From Rubrivirga marina (GTDB lineage: Bacteria; Bacteroidota; Rhodothermia; Rhodothermales; Rubricoccaceae), in the NCBI RefSeq assembly GCF_002283365.1, contig NZ_MQWD01000001.1, forward strand, positions 2,656,793 to 2,720,792: 64,000 bases of DNA. The letters run 5' to 3'. The translations under genes and the position numbers were made by a program. Of the stretch, positions 25,694 to 33,814 are shown piece after piece. The stretch's first letter is position 1; each line of letters starts with the position of its first letter. Below the pieces are notes generated by a model. That model made no database searches, was not told where the DNA came from, and saw nothing but the letters and a program-made list of their open reading frames with translations.

Positions 25694-25849
25694 AAATAAT
25701 TTTATAATTATATTATATATTGATACATTATATCAGCATATCGTCGTATTTGTGATGCGGCTCGATCCTCGACGCTTCATCACGAGAGGAACGAGCCGCG
25801 TCCGAAGCTCAGGTTCTGGCCGGAATGTTCGGGATATGGACTCTCTCGC

Positions 25850-26497
25850 CTACGAGTTCGGGTGGAACGGGTCGAACCCGAACAGTTCGAACGCCTTCTG
25901 TCGTCTCCAGTCGAGCGCGGCTTCTAGCGTCGGTACCGTGCGGGACGTGTGTCTGTCGCCGTCGCACTGGATGGCGACGTAGAACCGGCCAGAAGAGGTC
26001 TCGTATATGTTGTGGCGACCGGACTTCGACCTACGATTCGGAGACGCGTATCGCTCCAGGGCGGTGATCTTCACGTGCTCGGGTATAGAAACGGGAATGA
26101 GGTCCCAAAGCCTCGGGTTCTTGGGGTCGCCGTCAGCGTGGTGAACTTGGTAAGAGCCCGATAACCCGGTCACGGACTCTAGGACGAGCCTGTGTAGATA
26201 AGGGCGCTCCTTCCGGGGGGCGTTCGAGAGTGTGACCCTCGGGTATCTCGTCGACCTGTCCCATTTCAGCGGGCGTTCCGCCAGTCGGTAGACGCCGAGG
26301 TCGTCCCGGCTCACCCTGTAAACCTCGGGGAACCCCGTGTCGTCTAGCCTCACGGCGTAGATCCCAACCCAGTCCACTACCCACCACGCGTCGTCGTAAT
26401 GGGCGAGTTCGGGCGGTCTAGGCTGGGCGTATAGGTCGATCCCGTTATGGGAAGTCGTGTAGTGTTGCATATTGCAAAAAAGTTTTGGTACATACAC
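25850..26497 (-). CDS. HNH endonuclease with AP2-like C-terminal domain
   Basis: A 215-residue protein. The middle carries an HNH nuclease motif: YLHRLVLESVTG, then YQVHHADGDPKNPRLWDL (HH...N), then EHVKI. The C-terminal ~50 residues (NIYETSSGRFYVAIQCDGD, then TLEAALDWRR) resemble an AP2 DNA-binding domain, a pairing common in phage and mobile-element homing endonucleases. The ATG at 26497 or the one at 26470 could be the start. No intron is apparent, so it is a free-standing enzyme, perhaps helping spread of the element or nicking competitors. Confidence 0.82.
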   Translation of the reverse strand: MYVPKLFCNMQHYTTSHNGIDLYAQPRPPELAHYDDAWWVVDWVGIYAVRLDDTGFPEVYRVSRDDLGVYRLAERPLKWDRSTRYPRVTLSNAPRKERPYLHRLVLESVTGLSGSYQVHHADGDPKNPRLWDLIPVSIPEHVKITALERYASPNRRSKSGRHNIYETSSGRFYVAIQCDGDRHTSRTVPTLEAALDWRRQKAFELFGFDPFHPNS

Positions 26498-26676
26498 AAT
26501 TGGTCAAAACTCGTGCCAGAATGAACAGTTTTGTCGGTCTTCACAGGCTGCATATAATAACGAAGTGAAAGTGAAGGTGGGTCCGTTCGAGCGTTGTGGC
26601 ACGAGGTTTGGCATGCTAGGGATGTCTCGGAATTTAAAATTATCGGATTCGGGCTGGCGGCTATTGTTGCTCCGAG

Positions 26677-27090
26677 ATGTCGGTGCCGGATCGTAGAAAG
26701 AGAATACAGATGGAAAGAGAGTTCATTAAAGAGATGGTCGAGCTAGACGGCGTCGTCTTCGTCATGTTCGACTCCGGGTCCGTGGCGGTCCACGAGGAGT
26801 GGAGCCGGAACAAGGGGACGGAAGTGACGGGCTGGGAGACCACGACGGCCACCGGGCTCGACGGGGACGACCACGAGGTCGTCCGGGTCTCGGTGGGGGT
26901 CCAGATCAAGACGTTCCTCTTCGACGAGGTCGTCGCGGGGCTCCTCTACGGGGAGTGCCCGCGGGGTCACGCCGTGTACCGGACCGTGTCGGACGAGGGG
27001 TACCCCCACGACCTCGGGTACCACAAGTGCGAGCGGGTCCGCGCCGACGGGACGCCGGAGTGGGGGAGGCTCAACCCCTACCCCTTCTAG
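26677..27090 (+). CDS. Hypothetical protein with possible Cys/His metal site, 137 aa
   Basis: The product starts MSVPDRRKRIQMERE. The C-terminal half has GECPRGHAVYRTV followed by YPHDLGYHKCERV, a Cys/His spacing that could bind zinc. No known family is recognised. Its first ~25 codons are AT-rich while the rest is strongly GC-rich, suggesting a join of old promoter or leader sequence to host-like coding sequence. It reads towards the polymerase-palm gene 119 bases away, possibly one operon. Confidence 0.6.
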   Translation: MSVPDRRKRIQMEREFIKEMVELDGVVFVMFDSGSVAVHEEWSRNKGTEVTGWETTTATGLDGDDHEVVRVSVGVQIKTFLFDEVVAGLLYGECPRGHAVYRTVSDEGYPHDLGYHKCERVRADGTPEWGRLNPYPF

Positions 27091-27209
27091 GTGGAGTCGG
27101 CGTCAAGGGGGGGGCTCGGGCACGTCCTGAGCCCCCTTCTCTCGGTACGCTGGCACGAGCCCGACCTCAAGCAGAGTTTTAATCATTTGACTAAATAAAA
27201 CATAGCGAT

Positions 27210-28910
27210 ATGAATAGCGAAAACAATATGCACAACATGGGAGATGGCCCCCATGTCGAAAATGCCTCAGTCCTCCGCCCGTTCTCCGGAGGCTCCACGC
27301 CCGGGTTCTCGGTCCTCTACGACGAGGTCCGGGTCTCCGAGTCCCCGGCGGTCTCCCGGGTCTTCGAGGTCCTGGACCGCGAGGGCGCCGTAGGGAGGCA
27401 GCGGCGGGACCAGATCCGGGTCATCGTCGGTCAACTCGTGTACAACCTGGAGCACGCGCTGGCGACGGAGCGGGGTCTACAGAAACCGGCGCCCGTGTGG
27501 GTGGCCCTGAACCTCCAGAGCACGCAGGGTCGGGACCGGTACCGGCGGGAGCACTTCTCCTACGCACGGATCCGACGGATTCTGGACGGTCTAAAGCGCC
27601 TCGGGTGGATCGACGTGTATGCCGGTCGCCCTGGCTGGGCGAACGATGGGCTTGGGAAGGCGACCCACCTCCGAGCCACGATGGAGCTCGCATCGATCCT
27701 GGAACGGTCCGACTCAGCTGAGGTGGACGGCACGCGGTCGGCGTCGTTCGCCGGTTGCTCGGGTTCCAGGTCCTTCCTCCTACCGAAAGTCGAAGTCGTC
27801 GTCCTCCGGGACAAGCCGGAGCGTCCGAGGCGCTCGGGCAAGAAATCAGTCGAGGTCCAGTACGTGGACAACGACGCCACAAGGGCCATGAGGCGTCACC
27901 TGAACGACCTGAACGCGAGGTTGGACCACAGCCACGTGACCCTCTCGGTCCCCCTCGGGCTCGTCCACGTGTCCGGGTCGACCGTGAGCGTCCTCCCGAG
28001 ACGGAACACGTCCCACTCGATCAGCTGTCGTGGGTCCAACCCCTCACTTGATCTGGTGAATGTGTCTGATTTATGCCATATGAACCTATCTAAGATATCC
28101 CATTACACAGACTGTGGTCACGTATCCCTTCTTCATTATATGCATAGCAACTCGACTGATAGAGACGGGATCCGATTCGTCCCCGCCTATATCAAGAAGA
28201 AGCCTGAGGCCAAATACGAGAGGCTCAAGCGGTACCTCCGGTTCGACTCCATGCACTGCGACGTGTCCAGCGGGACGGTCACGTGGACGCTCCCGTACGC
28301 CTACAAGCAGGTCTTCCGCTCGTTCTCTCGCGGGTCGTGGGAGAAGGGGGGACGGTTCTTTGCCCCGTTCCAGGAGCTGTCCAAGACGCTCAGAGAGCAC
28401 CTGACGATCGACGGGGAGCCCACGGTCGAGGTCGACTACCCGTCGCTCCATTTCAACCTCCTCTACCACGGGCTAGGTTTGGAGATGACGGAGGAGGTGG
28501 GTCGAGACGCGTACGACGTCGGGCTTGATGTGCCCCGGACGACGCTGAAGATCGTCGCCAACTCGATGCTCAACGCCCCGAACTACCAGAGCCTCTACCG
28601 GATGCTCAAGGCCAAGGACGCGGACCCCAAGGAGGTGCTCGACCTCAACGGCCACTCGGCGAAGGACGTCGTCCACGCGCTCAAGCGGCTCCACGAGCCC
28701 ATCGCGGGCTATTTCCACAGCGACATCGGGATCGATCTCCAGTTCGTGGACAGCCGAATCGCGGAGCGCGTGCTGAGTCGGATGACGGTCCTCCCGGTCC
28801 ACGACTCGTTCGTCGCTCCACGGAGCCGGGTGCAGGAGCTGCGGCGGGTGATGGCGGACGCGTACGAGGTGGTGGTCGGTCGCCGCATCGCGCTCGGAAA
28901 ACCAGAATAG
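27210..28910 (+). CDS. Winged-helix protein with family-A polymerase-like palm (putative replication protein)
   Basis: A 566-residue protein. Residues ~70-160 look like a winged helix-turn-helix (HFSYARIRRILDGLKRLGWI) as in plasmid Rep proteins. The C-terminal third shows polymerase motifs in order: A, VEVDYPSLHFNLLYHG with Asp409; B, RTTLK (Arg443-x3-Lys447) like the O helix; C, VLPVHDSFVAP with His531-Asp532. That order matches the PolA/T7 RNA polymerase palm. The family-A aromatic residue after motif B is absent, and there is no exonuclease domain. An AT-rich patch interrupts the gene at about 28040-28160. It may replicate the excised element or act in defence. Function is inferred from motifs only. 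Confidence 0.6.
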   Translation: MNSENNMHNMGDGPHVENASVLRPFSGGSTPGFSVLYDEVRVSESPAVSRVFEVLDREGAVGRQRRDQIRVIVGQLVYNLEHALATERGLQKPAPVWVALNLQSTQGRDRYRREHFSYARIRRILDGLKRLGWIDVYAGRPGWANDGLGKATHLRATMELASILERSDSAEVDGTRSASFAGCSGSRSFLLPKVEVVVLRDKPERPRRSGKKSVEVQYVDNDATRAMRRHLNDLNARLDHSHVTLSVPLGLVHVSGSTVSVLPRRNTSHSISCRGSNPSLDLVNVSDLCHMNLSKISHYTDCGHVSLLHYMHSNSTDRDGIRFVPAYIKKKPEAKYERLKRYLRFDSMHCDVSSGTVTWTLPYAYKQVFRSFSRGSWEKGGRFFAPFQELSKTLREHLTIDGEPTVEVDYPSLHFNLLYHGLGLEMTEEVGRDAYDVGLDVPRTTLKIVANSMLNAPNYQSLYRMLKAKDADPKEVLDLNGHSAKDVVHALKRLHEPIAGYFHSDIGIDLQFVDSRIAERVLSRMTVLPVHDSFVAPRSRVQELRRVMADAYEVVVGRRIALGKPE

Positions 28911-29197
28911 GCGACGCTCGGAGGCTCCCCCTGGTTCAGAGGGTTCCAGGGGGACTCGCCCAACACGCACCTGTGCTAGTGTTCGCCCGTATTGGAACTA
29001 GTCTCCGGTCGGTTACGACGTGGGAGGAAGTCTTGTGCCACCCAGGAAGGGGAACCGGTGGGACCAAGCATTTTGGCAGCGTCGACTGCCGCCGGTGACC
29101 ACTCACATGACGCCGTCCTATGAGGCGCAACGCGCTCTGCCGAGCGAGGAGGATGTCGAGGCGTATGGAGGGTTCTGCCCGAACTGCACCGGACGGT
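28911..29197. other. Intergenic region with a doubtful short ORF
   Basis: A GTG-initiated 63-codon frame (29020-29211, plus strand) ends in GGFCPNCTGRSTHL. It overlaps the 3' end of the NACHT gene on the other strand and matches nothing I know. It may be a gene remnant. No other signal is evident. Confidence 0.3.
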
Positions 29198-30991
29198 CTA
29201 CCCATCTTTGAGTCTCTTGAACTGAATGCCAGGTATGCCACTAAGATATTTGTGGACATGATATGAGGTCAGATAAATTGGCTCATTTGCATCTATGTCT
29301 TCATTGGTAATGTTTTTATACGATCTATGTATATACCATCCTGTGCCTCCTTGTACCTCAATTAGTATTGAGATTCTTATTAGCATGCAAATTGAATCGA
29401 ATATTCCAGGTATAGAAGTAAGTTCTTCAATTGAAGATTCGGAATATCCGTCTATTGGAGAATTTGGCGAACTGAATTTAGTTGACATATAGCCTATGAG
29501 TTTCAGGACTGCATACCCTAGATCATAAGATGGTATCAAGTTGGGTTTTTCAAGTTTAAGTCTGGATATGAACGAAGAAAAGCTGTTTAGGTTGAAGCTT
29601 CTAATTACTTCGTCGTTTGCTAACGTGACCGCCAACCAGAGGGCAGGGTCCGCAGAAATAGCTACCGCTATAGCGGCAGGGTGAGGGTAATTCTCGATAT
29701 AGTTGTAAAATGATTTTGTGAGCGGCATACGCACGATGTGGTTTGCTGCAAGAAATTCTTGTAGAGATAGGTGGGAAAACTCATAGTGATCAGAGACCTT
29801 GGTAATTATTCCCGTATGGGATTCAATCTCACGCGCGACGGCGCCTGCTTCTCCCATCGGTAGCTTAAATCGCGGCGCTAGAGATTGGTACGCGATTTCG
29901 AGTGCCTCCGTAGTAAAGCTCTTGCTCTTAAATTGAACTGTTATCCAATATGAAAGATGTGATAGAAACTCTAGTTTCCTGTCGTTATCGAGTCCGGCAT
30001 ATTGGGATATTCGTATAATGCCGCGCTGCTCAGACCACTCAGTAAGCAACAACCGAACTAGAGTCCTGTACACCGAAGAGGGCTGGTCCGGTAGGGCTTC
30101 AGATAGTTGATATATGTAAACAAGAGTGCAGAGTAGCAGCGGGCGGTTCGCGACGTCGTGGTATGGGGTGGATCCGAGCTCCTTGACGAACGAGGTTGCG
30201 TCACCTAGCCAGAGGGATGATATCTCTACAATCTGATCGTCTGTGAGGGGCTGAATTTCTGTAACTCTGTATCCCTGTATAAATCTGACAAAGTCGGCGG
30301 ATCTGCAAGTCGCGATAACTTTAATATTGTAATCATAACTTATGATCTGCAGCTCGTCAATCAGCTTGTTGCGAGCTGATGCAGGCATTTCATCGATTCC
30401 ATCTAGGATGAGACAGCATCTAATTTCATTTATCAATGAATATACAAAATCATCAAGCTTGCCTTCTTGTATAGTATATCTGGCATCGTCCCCGTTGATT
30501 TCGATTTTGTACGGTATTTTAAGTGTATCAGATATTGCTACATATAGAAATGAATAGTTTTCAATCTCTCTGAGTCTGATTACTATTGGCATATATTCAT
30601 AAACCCCTGAATCAGATTCGCTAACTAATAATCTCTGTACAATACGCTTAAGAGTAGTTGTTTTTCCTGATCCTGGGTCGCCTAATAGTACATATGAATT
30701 GTCATCCTTGATTAGGTCGTCCTCGTGCATCGTGATTCCTCTGTTACCCCTGACACTAAATCTGCGGGGCATATCGGTGATTTTAAGTCTTATAGTGTTG
30801 GAGTTTACTAGGCGAGGTGTGCTGAGTCCCAGAAATTGAATATCCTCACTCCATCTGAAACTAGATATTAAATGTCTCGACACAAGATTTTCGAAGTCAA
30901 TTTCACTTGTATTAGACCCTCTCTGTTTGAGTCGTTTTTTTACAATTTCAGATACAGCCGACTTTAGTACCTCTATGGCTATCGTTTCCAT
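29198..30991 (-). CDS. NACHT-domain NTPase, candidate anti-phage NLR-like protein
   Basis: A 597-residue protein. A ~95-residue N-terminal region precedes a STAND NTPase: Walker A LLGDPGSGKTTT (about 102-113), Walker B CLILDGIDEMP (193-203, the acidic D-x-x-DE form typical of NACHT), and the winged-helix motif FSHLSLQEFLAA. The C-terminal ~170 residues are unrecognised and would be the sensor; no canonical LRR, WD or TPR repeat is seen. Bacterial NACHT proteins are known single-gene anti-phage defences. The gene is strongly AT-rich compared with the host, so it was acquired separately. The N-terminus lacks an obvious nuclease or protease effector. Confidence 0.85.
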   Translation of the reverse strand: METIAIEVLKSAVSEIVKKRLKQRGSNTSEIDFENLVSRHLISSFRWSEDIQFLGLSTPRLVNSNTIRLKITDMPRRFSVRGNRGITMHEDDLIKDDNSYVLLGDPGSGKTTTLKRIVQRLLVSESDSGVYEYMPIVIRLREIENYSFLYVAISDTLKIPYKIEINGDDARYTIQEGKLDDFVYSLINEIRCCLILDGIDEMPASARNKLIDELQIISYDYNIKVIATCRSADFVRFIQGYRVTEIQPLTDDQIVEISSLWLGDATSFVKELGSTPYHDVANRPLLLCTLVYIYQLSEALPDQPSSVYRTLVRLLLTEWSEQRGIIRISQYAGLDNDRKLEFLSHLSYWITVQFKSKSFTTEALEIAYQSLAPRFKLPMGEAGAVAREIESHTGIITKVSDHYEFSHLSLQEFLAANHIVRMPLTKSFYNYIENYPHPAAIAVAISADPALWLAVTLANDEVIRSFNLNSFSSFISRLKLEKPNLIPSYDLGYAVLKLIGYMSTKFSSPNSPIDGYSESSIEELTSIPGIFDSICMLIRISILIEVQGGTGWYIHRSYKNITNEDIDANEPIYLTSYHVHKYLSGIPGIQFKRLKDG

Positions 30992-31429
30992 GACGGGGTG
31001 GTTGTAGGGGTACTAGGCTGCCTTGCCGAAGATTGTGGGGCATGATGAGCTGCTTCGGAAAGCTGCTGGCCGACTGAGAGTTTCGGAGCCCGCCTCGTCA
31101 ACCAGGGATGGGGCGTTCACAACAGCTCTGCCGTCAGTGCACCAAGTGGACACCATCTAGTCGGAGATCAACCGGGAGCTTTCCGCATTGGAGCGTAGGC
31201 ATGATATCACAGCTGTCGACTGGTTCTCGGCTTATCTGTTCGTACCCAATGAATGGGGAAGAGGGACCCACGTGGGTTATAGCCTTGAACACGGATCCCG
31301 AATCCGGGAGACGCAGACCGGTCGGTGAGCTCACGCGAACGGGAACCAAATCAGCAGGGCGATGCCCGTAGGACCGAACGAGGTCCGATCCCACGGGCGC
31401 CGGCACCGGTCTGGCGCCGAGAACTACGC
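30992..31429. other. No recognisable gene
   Basis: The composition returns to GC-rich here. Short overlapping frames on both strands look non-functional, and no repeat or hairpin stands out. It may be the worn remains of an older gene. Confidence 0.4.
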
Positions 31430-31819
31430 CTATTGGCACCCGACCAGGACAATCAGCCTGTTTACTTCGTCAACGATCTGGAGGTCGGGTGCGCCCCGCC
31501 GAGCTGAGTCGCGCCCGTCTTCGTCGGGGAGGTCGAACTCCGAGCGGACCCGGATGCCGTCGCACTCCTTCTCCATACCCTCGGCGAAGCGGATGGCAAC
31601 GAATCGCCCGTCCTCCTTCGAATGTCGCTCAATCTCGGCGGGCGCGTCGGGACGGATGAAGACCGGTTCCGGCGATCCGGACTTGAAATCCGACGCGAGG
31701 GGAGCCTCCCGGATGACCGCGTCGCACGACGAACTGGCGGACGGTTCGGGCGCGAGAGCATCCAGTTCGAGGCTGGCGGCGCCGCTCAGGGCTCGCCCCC
31801 GACCTCGTGGAAGAGGGCT
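31430..31819 (-). pseudogene. Coding remnant without a start codon
   Basis: A minus-strand frame of ~129 codons has clear coding character (PVFIRPDAPAEIERH, FVAIRFAEGMEKECDGIRVR, LQIVDEVNRLIVLVGCQ) but no ATG, GTG or TTG start until codon ~77. The frame shifted by one base immediately upstream also looks coding (TDEISELEALFHEVGGEP then stop at 31786). The simplest reading is one leftward gene broken by a frameshift near 31790 and truncated by the HsdR-N gene. The family is not recognised; a translationally coupled pair is the alternative. Confidence 0.4.
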
Positions 31820-31875
31820 TCAAGTTCGGAGATCTCGTCGGTCTCGCCGGGGTGGTGGGAGTGGCCGATATTGAG

Positions 31876-33120
31876 ATGGCGTCCGCTGGGGTGAGGCGGT
31901 CCCTGCGCCGGTATCTCGTACGTCCTGATACACTGACTCTGCCCTCGTTGCTCACCGTCTCCGACGACTTCCTGACCCTCCTCCGGCGCGTCGCCGGGGA
32001 CCCGAACCTCGCGACGTTCAACGAGGACCAGACCAAGCAGGGGATCGTCCTGGAGACGTTCCGCCGTCTGGGGTGGGACCCGTCGGACGTCGACGAGGTC
32101 TACCCGGAGTACGGCTCGGGCGACCTCAAGCGGGTCGACTACGCGCTCCGGATCGGCGGGAAGAACCGGGTGTTCGTCGAGGTCAAGCGGTGCAACGTGG
32201 ACCTCGAGGCGCACCAGGAGCAGCTCCTCTACTACGCGTACCAACAGGGCGTCCCGCTGGCCGTCCTGACTAACGGCGTCGTCTGGTGGTTCTACCTCGC
32301 CCAGTGGGAGGCGACCTGGGAGCAGCGGAAGTTCTACTCGATCGACCTCCAGCAGCGGGACACCGACGAGGCGGCGGCTCGGTTCGTCGACTTCCTCTCG
32401 AAGGGGAACGTCGAGACGGGGCGGGCGCAGCGGAACGCGCAGGAGGTCCTGACGAGCCAGAAGCGGCAGAAGGAAGTCCGGCGGACGCTCCCCGAGGCGT
32501 GGGCGGACCTCCTGGCCGGACCGGACCCGACGGTCGTCGAGGTGGTCAAGGACCGGGTCGAGCAGCTCTGCGGGTACACCCCGACCGACGAGGAGGTCGC
32601 CGCGTACCTCCGTGCCCGCGACGGCGCGGGACCCCCTCGCCGTCCCGATACGAAGCCTCTATACGAGACAACTCGGGAAGAGACCACTCGGGGTACTGGG
32701 GAGGCGGGCAGCCCTGACGATCGGGGCGCGGGCGGTCCCGCGGGTCCTCGGACCCTCCTCTCTCTACGGGAGGGCGCGGACCTCGGTAACACGAAGCCGC
32801 GCTTCCTCGTGATCGGTGGGGACCGCCTGGACGCGGCGAGTTGGTCGGCGGCGTCGGTCGCGTTCGTCCGTTGGTTCGTCGAGCGGGGTCACCTGAGACG
32901 CGAGGACCTGCCCGTCCCCACGTACTCGAAGCGCGGCAAGTGCTTCGTCAGCGACCATCCCGGTCACGCCGACCCCGACAAGCACGGCGCGTGGACGGAG
33001 GTCGACGGGTTCTACGTGGACACCAAATACAACGCGATGGGGCACGTGATGAACATGATCGCCCTGACCGATCACGTCGGTCGCGACGACCTCGACGTCC
33101 GCGTCGCTCTTCAGACCTAG
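31876..33120 (+). CDS. HsdR N-terminal-type (PD-(D/E)xK) nuclease-domain protein
   Basis: A 414-residue protein with the ATG at 31876 (an earlier in-frame ATG at 31807 is possible). Residues ~35-175 match the type I restriction R-subunit N-terminal nuclease: EVYPEYGSGDLKRVDYAL then RVFVEVKRCNVDLEAHQEQL, giving the D...ExK active site, then YYAYQQGVPLAVLTNGVVWW. There is no helicase, so it is not a full HsdR. The C-terminal ~100 residues form a second, unrecognised domain (FLVIGGDRLDAAS, EVDGFYVDTKYNAMGHVMNM), joined by a disordered Thr/Glu/Gly linker. Such stand-alone HsdR-N proteins are common in mobile elements. Confidence 0.75.
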   Translation: MASAGVRRSLRRYLVRPDTLTLPSLLTVSDDFLTLLRRVAGDPNLATFNEDQTKQGIVLETFRRLGWDPSDVDEVYPEYGSGDLKRVDYALRIGGKNRVFVEVKRCNVDLEAHQEQLLYYAYQQGVPLAVLTNGVVWWFYLAQWEATWEQRKFYSIDLQQRDTDEAAARFVDFLSKGNVETGRAQRNAQEVLTSQKRQKEVRRTLPEAWADLLAGPDPTVVEVVKDRVEQLCGYTPTDEEVAAYLRARDGAGPPRRPDTKPLYETTREETTRGTGEAGSPDDRGAGGPAGPRTLLSLREGADLGNTKPRFLVIGGDRLDAASWSAASVAFVRWFVERGHLRREDLPVPTYSKRGKCFVSDHPGHADPDKHGAWTEVDGFYVDTKYNAMGHVMNMIALTDHVGRDDLDVRVALQT

Positions 33121-33127
33121 ACAGACC

Positions 33128-33628
33128 GTGGCCCCCAACTTCCAAGACAAGGCGTCCTTCATCTGGCAAGTCGCCGACGACCTCCTCCGGGGCACGTTCA
33201 AGCGCTCTGAGTACGGCGACGTGACACTCCCGTTCGTCGTCCTCCGCCGCCTCGACTGCGTGCTGGAGGAGCGCAAGGAGAACATCCTCGCGACGTACGA
33301 GGGGTTCAAGGACCAGCTCACCGAGGACCAGCTCGACGGCGTCCTTCTGAAGACGAGCGGGGTCGACCTCACCGAACGCGACCGAGTCCGCGTCGAGGAG
33401 ATCGTACGCGACGCGCGGGAGTCCGAGGAGGTCCAGGCGGTCATGACCGGGAACAACACGCGGTCTGGCCAGAGGCACGTGGTCGACCGGGTCGTGGACG
33501 AGCGGGTGTACGAGGAGGTCACCCACGGGGTCGACCTGTTCAAGAAGCTCTCGGACCCGAGGGCGAACCGGATCCTGAAAGCGCGGCTCTTCGACGAGTT
33601 GATCCGTCAGTTCTCCCAAGCGGCATAG
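33128..33628 (+). pseudogene. Collapsed type I RM remnant: HsdM N-terminus joined to HsdR C-terminus
   Basis: A 166-codon open frame starting at GTG. Residues 1-~80 match the HsdM N-terminal domain (FIWQVADDLLRGTFKRSEYG, LPFVVLRRLDCVLEERK, LLKTSGV). From about residue 81 it changes to what looks like the HsdR C-terminal helical domain (LTERDRVRVEEIVRDA, VDLFKKLSDPRANRILKARL). The methyltransferase domain, HsdS and the motor part of HsdR are missing. This is best explained by an in-frame internal deletion of a hsdM-hsdS-hsdR operon. It is still open, so a small fusion protein may be made. Confidence 0.65.
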
Positions 33629-33791
33629 TATGCGCGATTCGTGGAACAGGAAACACTTCAGCGTGCCGCAAGAAGCAGAGCGTCGTCAGACTTGGCAATT
33701 GAGAAAAAGCAAGCAATGATCCAATGGTGTGTTTGCGATTGGCAGTACAATCTTTTGTTATAAAAAGAATGAATTATTGTATGAACTCGTA

Positions 33792-33800
33792 TATACTTTG
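33792..33800 (+). promoter_or_regulatory. Candidate promoter box TATACTTTG
   Basis: A near match to the Bacteroidota -7 consensus lies 14 bases before the SIR2 gene ATG, in a strongly AT-rich upstream region (33700-33814). The gene probably has its own promoter. Confidence 0.4.
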
Positions 33801-33814
33801 CCACAAGTTATTAT

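Noticed and set aside
31108-31439. Short ORFs on both strands downstream of the NACHT gene
   Set aside because: They overlap each other, have no motif or plausible start context, and look like non-coding remains.
31876-33628. Functional type I restriction-modification system
   Set aside because: No methyltransferase catalytic domain, specificity subunit or helicase motor remains.
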